This document shows positions 31,648 through 36,163 of a stretch of 36,163 bases of DNA, one piece after another. The notes under the pieces are model-generated. The model saw only the letters and a list, made by a program, of their open reading frames with translations. It was not told where the DNA came from and made no database searches. Position 1 is the first letter of the stretch. Every line of letters starts with the position of its first letter. The DNA comes from an uncultured bacterium (GTDB lineage Bacteria > Bacillota_I > Bacilli_A > RF39 > UBA660), in the NCBI GenBank assembly GCA_949285875.1, contig CASDZZ010000010.1, positions 1 to 36,163 of the forward strand. Direction: 5' to 3'. A program made the position numbers and the translations under genes.

Positions 31648-33803
31648 TAGTTATAACCTCGTTCTACATCATTAACGTTAGTAATTTGTTTAAGAGCTAT
31701 AATATATTTTTCTAATTTTTCTTTATCTTCTACCAAAACATCAATATCATACATATTATAATCTGAATTTGAAATCGTATTAACGCTTTTAACGCTAATT
31801 CCAAGAGAAGTAGTTTTTGTAATTATTTCTAAAAGTAAATTATCAACTTTTTCTGCATAAATAAGAACGTTAGCTACATACTTCTTTTTAGAAGAAGGAT
31901 TCCATGATGCCTCAATTATTCTATCAGTTAAATCGCATATGTTGTGACAATTTTTACGATGAATGGTAATCCCATTTCCCTTAGAAATATAACCTACAAT
32001 CTGATCTCCTTTAACTGGTTTACAGCAGCCTCCGTAAGAAACTTTTAAATCATCTAAACCATCTATTACAATATCTCCCGCAGTATCTAGTACGCAAGAA
32101 TTATATTTAAGAGCTTTTTCTATTACTCTTTTTTCTTCATCTTTTTCTCCTAGGATGCTTTTAATAACAGATGTAGGATTAAGCTTTCCTATTCCTAATT
32201 CATAATATAAATCATTTTCATTATTTAGACCTAAATTTTCTAAAGCTATAGCAAGTTTTTTGCTATCTAATATATCATTTGCAGATAATTTTTTCTTTCT
32301 TAGTGTTTTTTGAAGTAGCTCTTTACCATCATTAATTGATTTTGTTTTATCTATTTTACTAAAAAATGCTTTGATTTTATTTTTTGCACTAGTTGTAAAA
32401 GCTATATTTATCCATTCTTTTGAGGGACCACTACTTTTATTTGTATTTATTTTTACTATATCCCCATCTTTTAATTTATAATCCAAAGGTACGATATTAT
32501 TGTTTACTATTGCACCTACCATTTGATGCCCTACCGAAGTATGCACACGGTAAGCAAAATCTACAGGAGTAGAACCAAGAGGCAATTCAAAAACATCTCC
32601 CTTAGGTGTATAAACATAAATATTTGAAGAATTAAAGATTTCGTTTTTAACCGTATTTACAAAATCTTCTCCTTCTACTTGTTGTTCGTTTAGTTCTATT
32701 ATTGACCTAAAAGATTTAAGTTTTTGCTCCATCATGTTTGTTTTATTTACGCCATGTTCTTTATAAGACCAGTGTGATGCAAATCCATATTCCGCAACTT
32801 TATCCATCTCATAAGTTCTAATTTGTATTTCAAATAGTTTACCATCTACTCCAAAAACTGTTGTATGTAAAGACTGATATCCATTAGATTTTGGACGTGC
32901 TATATAATCTTTAAATCGTTTTGGAACTGGCTTATATTTTGCGTGAATTAGACCTAAAGCTAAATAACATTCAGCTTCCGTATTAACTAGATATCTAAGT
33001 GCCAAAATATCATAAATTTCATTAAAAGATTTTCCTTTATTTAATTTGTTATAGATACTATAAACACTTTTTGATCTACCTTTCATCTCATGAGGAATAT
33101 TATTTTCAGAAAGAATTTTTGATACGCTTTTAAGCATTTCTTCAACAGACTTATCAAGTTCTTGCCTACTTTCAGATAAACGTTCTAATATGTCATTATA
33201 AACATCTGGTTTATAATATTTTAAGCAAAGATCTTCTAGTTCGCTTTTTATATGATTGATTCCTAAACGATGTGCTATAGGAACTAATATCTCTAAAGTT
33301 TCTTTAGCTTTTTCTTTTCTTTTTCTTTCGGGAATAGCCCATAAAGTTCTCATGTTATGAAGTCTATCTGCAATTTTAAGAATTATTATTCTTACGTCCC
33401 CTGATAAACCAACAAGTATTTTTTTATGATAAGATGCAATAGTGTCGTTATCTGCTGATAAACTTAGTTTATTAATTTTTGAAATTCCTTCAACTAAATT
33501 TTTTATTTCAACACCAAATTCTTCTTCTACTTCTTCTATTGTTACTTGGGAAAAATTAATAACATCATGTAATAAAGCAGTTGCAAGAGTTTGGGCATCA
33601 GCATAAATTTCTGTTAATATTAAAGCTACATTAAGAGGATGAAGCATAAATTCATCCCCAGAAAGTCTTTGTTGACCCATATGTGCTTTAGATGCAAAAT
33701 CATATGCTCTTTTAATTAAATTTAAATCATCTTCATTTTTTATGTATGTTTTTGCTTTTTCTAATAAATCATCTAAGTTATAAGCTTGTTCTTTATGCTT
33801 CAT
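31647..33803 (-). CDS. relA: Rel/SpoT-family (p)ppGpp synthetase, hydrolase dyad missing
   Basis: 718 residues with the full RSH architecture. The N-terminal HD domain has His41, His79-Asp80 and Asp146 (IADRLHN). The synthetase domain has IYDILALR, the Rel-type RFKD motif in PKRFKDYIARPK, and FEIQIRT. A TGS domain (YTPKGDVFELPLGSTP), a zinc-finger-like region (SYGGCCKPVKGD) and a C-terminal ACT domain follow. In the hydrolase the catalytic HDxxED motif reads HDVINF: the Glu-Asp dyad is replaced by Asn83-Phe84. Synthetase residues look intact, so (p)ppGpp synthesis is expected while hydrolysis is doubtful. It is upstream of and coupled to dtd. Confidence 0.96.
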   Translation of the reverse strand: MKHKEQAYNLDDLLEKAKTYIKNEDDLNLIKRAYDFASKAHMGQQRLSGDEFMLHPLNVALILTEIYADAQTLATALLHDVINFSQVTIEEVEEEFGVEIKNLVEGISKINKLSLSADNDTIASYHKKILVGLSGDVRIIILKIADRLHNMRTLWAIPERKRKEKAKETLEILVPIAHRLGINHIKSELEDLCLKYYKPDVYNDILERLSESRQELDKSVEEMLKSVSKILSENNIPHEMKGRSKSVYSIYNKLNKGKSFNEIYDILALRYLVNTEAECYLALGLIHAKYKPVPKRFKDYIARPKSNGYQSLHTTVFGVDGKLFEIQIRTYEMDKVAEYGFASHWSYKEHGVNKTNMMEQKLKSFRSIIELNEQQVEGEDFVNTVKNEIFNSSNIYVYTPKGDVFELPLGSTPVDFAYRVHTSVGHQMVGAIVNNNIVPLDYKLKDGDIVKINTNKSSGPSKEWINIAFTTSAKNKIKAFFSKIDKTKSINDGKELLQKTLRKKKLSANDILDSKKLAIALENLGLNNENDLYYELGIGKLNPTSVIKSILGEKDEEKRVIEKALKYNSCVLDTAGDIVIDGLDDLKVSYGGCCKPVKGDQIVGYISKGNGITIHRKNCHNICDLTDRIIEASWNPSSKKKYVANVLIYAEKVDNLLLEIITKTTSLGISVKSVNTISNSDYNMYDIDVLVEDKEKLEKYIIALKQITNVNDVERGYN

Positions 33804-33821
33804 TTTATCTTTCCTCTTAAA

Positions 33822-35978
33822 TTAATTTTTTTTAAATTTCTTTTTTTCTATTAAAAACCACATTTGTCCAGCTAGTAGTATTGATGAATAAGCACCAGCT
33901 ATTAATCCAAATATTAAGGCAATATTAAATGGAAGAATACCTTCAGAACCTAAGATTATTAAGCAAATAACGGGTATCATAGTCGTTAGTGTAGTATAAA
34001 TAGATCTAGTAAAAGTTTCAGTTATACTTTTATTTACTATATTTTTTAATTTATCTTCATCCATTTTTCCCTTGTTTAAATTTAAAATTTCTCTTATTCT
34101 ATCAAATACAACGATAGTATTATTTATTGAATAACCTACTATGGTAAGAAGTGCTGCTATAAAAATAACATTTACTTCTATTTTAAATACAGAAAATAAT
34201 ATAATTACAAACAAAACATCATGCAATAAAGCTAGTATAGATGATACTGCATAACTAAATTTAAATCTAAATGAAATATATACAATTATAGCAATAGCAG
34301 CTATTAAAACTGAATATATAGCATTTTTTATTAAATCTTGTTTAACAATATCAGTAACAACATTAACCTCTGTTTTTGCGTTATATTTTTCTTCAAAATA
34401 ATTATTTACCTTATTAATATCTTTTTCTTTTAATTCATCATTTAACTTAACATATATTTCTTTAGAGCTTTGTTTATCTATTTGGTTTACTTTATAACCT
34501 AATTTTTTAAAGTCTTCTTTTACAACATTTTCTTTCAAGTTATCAGCACTTAAAGTAACATCTGAACCAGCCCTAAAATCAATTCCAAGATTTAAGCCAC
34601 TAACCGAAAGAAAGATTATACCAATAATTAAATAAGCTATCGTAAATATAAAACATTTCGTTGTTAATTTTATGGCATTAATTTCTTTTAAGAATTTTCT
34701 TTTTTTATTATATCTTATGAATTTATTAGGTTTTTCATCAAAAACTTTTGTTTTTACAAAAGTTTTTAAAATAAGTCTATTTAAGAAAACCATTACAAAC
34801 ATAGTAGCAAAAATAGTTATCATAAGCATTGTGGCAAAGCCCTTAACAGAGCTTTCACCAAAAATAAATAGTACAATAGCAACTATTAAGGTAGTAACGT
34901 TGGCATCAAAAATTGAGTTCCAAGATTCACTATTACCACTTTCGTAAGCTGTTTTCATATTTTTACCATTTTGCAACTCTTCTTTTATACGTTCATTTGT
35001 TACAACACAAGAATCCACTGCCATTCCTATACCTAAAACCAAAGCAGCGATACCAGGTAGCGTTAATACCCCACCTATTAACCAAAAAATTCCCATGACT
35101 AAAAGCATGTAAAATAACAAGTTAAGTCCAGAAATGAAACCACTAAATTTATACAAAATAGTCATAAAAATAATTACTAAAACCATCCCTATTATTCCAG
35201 ATGCAAAAGTTTTATAAAGTACATCTTCTCCATACGAAGCATTTACATTCTGGGACGAAATTTCATTTAATTTTGTAGAAATAGAACCAGCATTAATACT
35301 AGTTGCTAAACTTTCTGCCTCTTCTTTTTCAAAATTACCTTTAATTATTACATCACTTGAAAAACCTTGGTCAACACTGGCAGCTGATAAACATACGCTA
35401 TTTTCCTCACCACATGTATCTTTATCTTTTTCATAAGAGTTTACCCCGTTTTCAAAGTTATACCAAATTACCATAATATTTTCGCCATCAGCTTTTTCGC
35501 TAACCTTAGTTGTTGCTTCTAAGAATTTTTCTTTATCTGCAACTTGTAATGATATTGCTGGTTTCCCAGTTTCATCATAACCTAACTTAGCTCCTTTTAT
35601 TACGGTTGCATCCATTAGCAGATTATCATCTGTATCTCTAAACGAAATATTAGCTACGTTAGAAAGCGTTTTTCTAGCACTTTCTATATCTGTTACACCA
35701 GCTAGCTTAACTCTTATTCTATCATTTCCTTCAATTGTGATTTCAGGTTCTGAAACCCCAAGAGAATCAACATTTCTTCTTAGTACGTCATAAGTACTAT
35801 TTAAATCATTACTCGTAAGTTTTTTTCCATCACTTCGTTTTACTTGATATAAAACTTCGAAACCTCCTTTTAAATCAAGTCCAAATTTCATATCTTTAAA
35901 TAGCGGTATATAAATTAAACTAAATAAAAATATTACCACAAAGAATATTAAAATTCTTTTAACAAATTTTTTTCTCAT
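33822..35978 (-). CDS. secDF: SecDF protein-export fusion
   Basis: 718 residues, SecD (about 1-425) fused to SecF (about 426-718), as in Bacillus. SecDF uses the proton or sodium gradient to help pull secreted proteins out of SecYEG. The D1 motif GLDLKGGFEVL (33-43) and the SecF GIDFRAGSDV block are present, as is the SecD helix-4 Asp322 in GIGMAVDSCVV. In the SecF half the usual YSxND motif reads YSINNT: Asn620 replaces the ion-relay Asp, although the partner Arg658 (TFTRS) remains. The P1 head between helices 1 and 2 is relatively short. ATG 35978 follows AAGGAAGG. Confidence 0.96.
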   Translation of the reverse strand: MRKKFVKRILIFFVVIFLFSLIYIPLFKDMKFGLDLKGGFEVLYQVKRSDGKKLTSNDLNSTYDVLRRNVDSLGVSEPEITIEGNDRIRVKLAGVTDIESARKTLSNVANISFRDTDDNLLMDATVIKGAKLGYDETGKPAISLQVADKEKFLEATTKVSEKADGENIMVIWYNFENGVNSYEKDKDTCGEENSVCLSAASVDQGFSSDVIIKGNFEKEEAESLATSINAGSISTKLNEISSQNVNASYGEDVLYKTFASGIIGMVLVIIFMTILYKFSGFISGLNLLFYMLLVMGIFWLIGGVLTLPGIAALVLGIGMAVDSCVVTNERIKEELQNGKNMKTAYESGNSESWNSIFDANVTTLIVAIVLFIFGESSVKGFATMLMITIFATMFVMVFLNRLILKTFVKTKVFDEKPNKFIRYNKKRKFLKEINAIKLTTKCFIFTIAYLIIGIIFLSVSGLNLGIDFRAGSDVTLSADNLKENVVKEDFKKLGYKVNQIDKQSSKEIYVKLNDELKEKDINKVNNYFEEKYNAKTEVNVVTDIVKQDLIKNAIYSVLIAAIAIIVYISFRFKFSYAVSSILALLHDVLFVIILFSVFKIEVNVIFIAALLTIVGYSINNTIVVFDRIREILNLNKGKMDEDKLKNIVNKSITETFTRSIYTTLTTMIPVICLIILGSEGILPFNIALIFGLIAGAYSSILLAGQMWFLIEKKKFKKN

Positions 35979-36023
35979 TTTTTACCTTCCTTTACACTTT
36001 CCATTAATATAATTACATTTTAT

Positions 36024-36052
36024 ATTATATAACATATGTTTTACAAAATCAA
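36024..36052 (-). promoter_or_regulatory. secDF promoter
   Basis: On the minus strand the -35 is TTGATT (36047-36052) and the -10 is TATAAT (36024-36029), 17 bp apart. Confidence 0.6.
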
Positions 36053-36116
36053 AGATAAACAACTTTTGAGTTTCGGTATTTTACAAGAAATTTATATAAG
36101 ATTATAATAGTTTTTA

Positions 36117-36147
36117 GGATTTTGATAAAATTTTTCAAAATCTTATT
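36117..36147. other. hairpin near the right edge
   Basis: GATTTTGA and TCAAAATC form an 8-bp stem around an A/T loop. The flanks are A/T rich but neither side has a clean T-run. It may be the terminator of a gene beyond the window. Confidence 0.35.
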
Positions 36148-36163
36148 TTAAAATTTGGTATTT

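Noticed and set aside
34672-35098. Plus-strand open frames opposite secDF
   Set aside because: They lie antisense to a fully conserved gene, lack ribosome binding sites and have compositions expected of reverse frames.
1-36163. Mycoplasma-type genetic code (TGA as Trp)
   Set aside because: Several genes end naturally at TGA just before terminators, and Trp positions in conserved motifs use TGG.

Overview
The window is AT-rich bacterial chromosome read with the standard bacterial code: TGA is a normal stop (rarA and the FkbM gene end in TGA followed by terminator hairpins) and Trp is TGG, which argues against Mycoplasma/Spiroplasma code 4. Low GC, strong AGGAGG-type ribosome binding sites, a T-box leader, an RXKD-type Rel, a fused SecDF, SpoIVB and SpoIIM point to Bacillota. 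A broken bile-salt hydrolase suggests a gut animal-associated organism. My best guess is an uncultured gut lineage of class Bacilli (RF39-like or Erysipelotrichales-like); this is inference, since no rRNA is present.

Layout. (1) 1-2080 is an accessory, decayed-looking stretch: a split small gene with an HELTH zinc-site motif, a two-gene cassette (88 + 242 aa) and coding-like remnants. (2) 2073-3340 is a divergent pair of unknown genes. (3) 3388-10140 is a core block: xseA-xseB, an NDP-sugar-type nucleotidyltransferase, spoIVB, an APH/kinase-fold protein, two small membrane proteins on the minus strand, spoIIM and mnmA. xseAB near spoIVB echoes the Bacillus order xseA-xseB-...-recN-spoIVB, with the intervening genes missing. 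(4) 10141-11600 holds an HTH regulator with a perfect inverted repeat over its promoter, then a 597-bp gene-free repeat-rich gap. (5) 11602-14634 is accessory: an ASCH protein, a bile-salt hydrolase pseudogene, an FkbM methyltransferase and an unknown membrane protein. (6) 14635-18004 holds an ABC exporter, an AraC/GyrI-type regulator and a ZIP metal transporter. (7) 18048-36000 is mostly minus-strand housekeeping: phosphohexomutase, XerD-like recombinase, RarA (plus strand), a cadherin-like surface protein, TcdA, 6S RNA, an N-formylglutamate-amidohydrolase-like protein, archaeal-type AspRS, HisRS with a T-box, a 47-aa Cys-rich membrane peptide, DUF2207 and LemA, an AI-2E-type permease, Dtd, Rel and SecDF. 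This keeps much of the Bacillus order secDF...relA-dtd...hisS-aspS-(6S)-tcdA-rarA.

The core block is largely translation quality control and stringent response (Rel, Dtd, HisRS, AspRS, TcdA, MnmA, 6S RNA). The most notable observations are residue-level: Rel lacks the hydrolase ED dyad, SecDF has Asn where the SecF transmembrane Asp normally sits, HisRS carries a Cys/His-rich tail, and the bile-salt hydrolase has an internal deletion. I did not find CRISPR arrays, rRNA, tRNA or intact insertion sequences. I see no convincing wholly new multi-gene system; the best candidate for unknown biology is the 859-1895 cassette.
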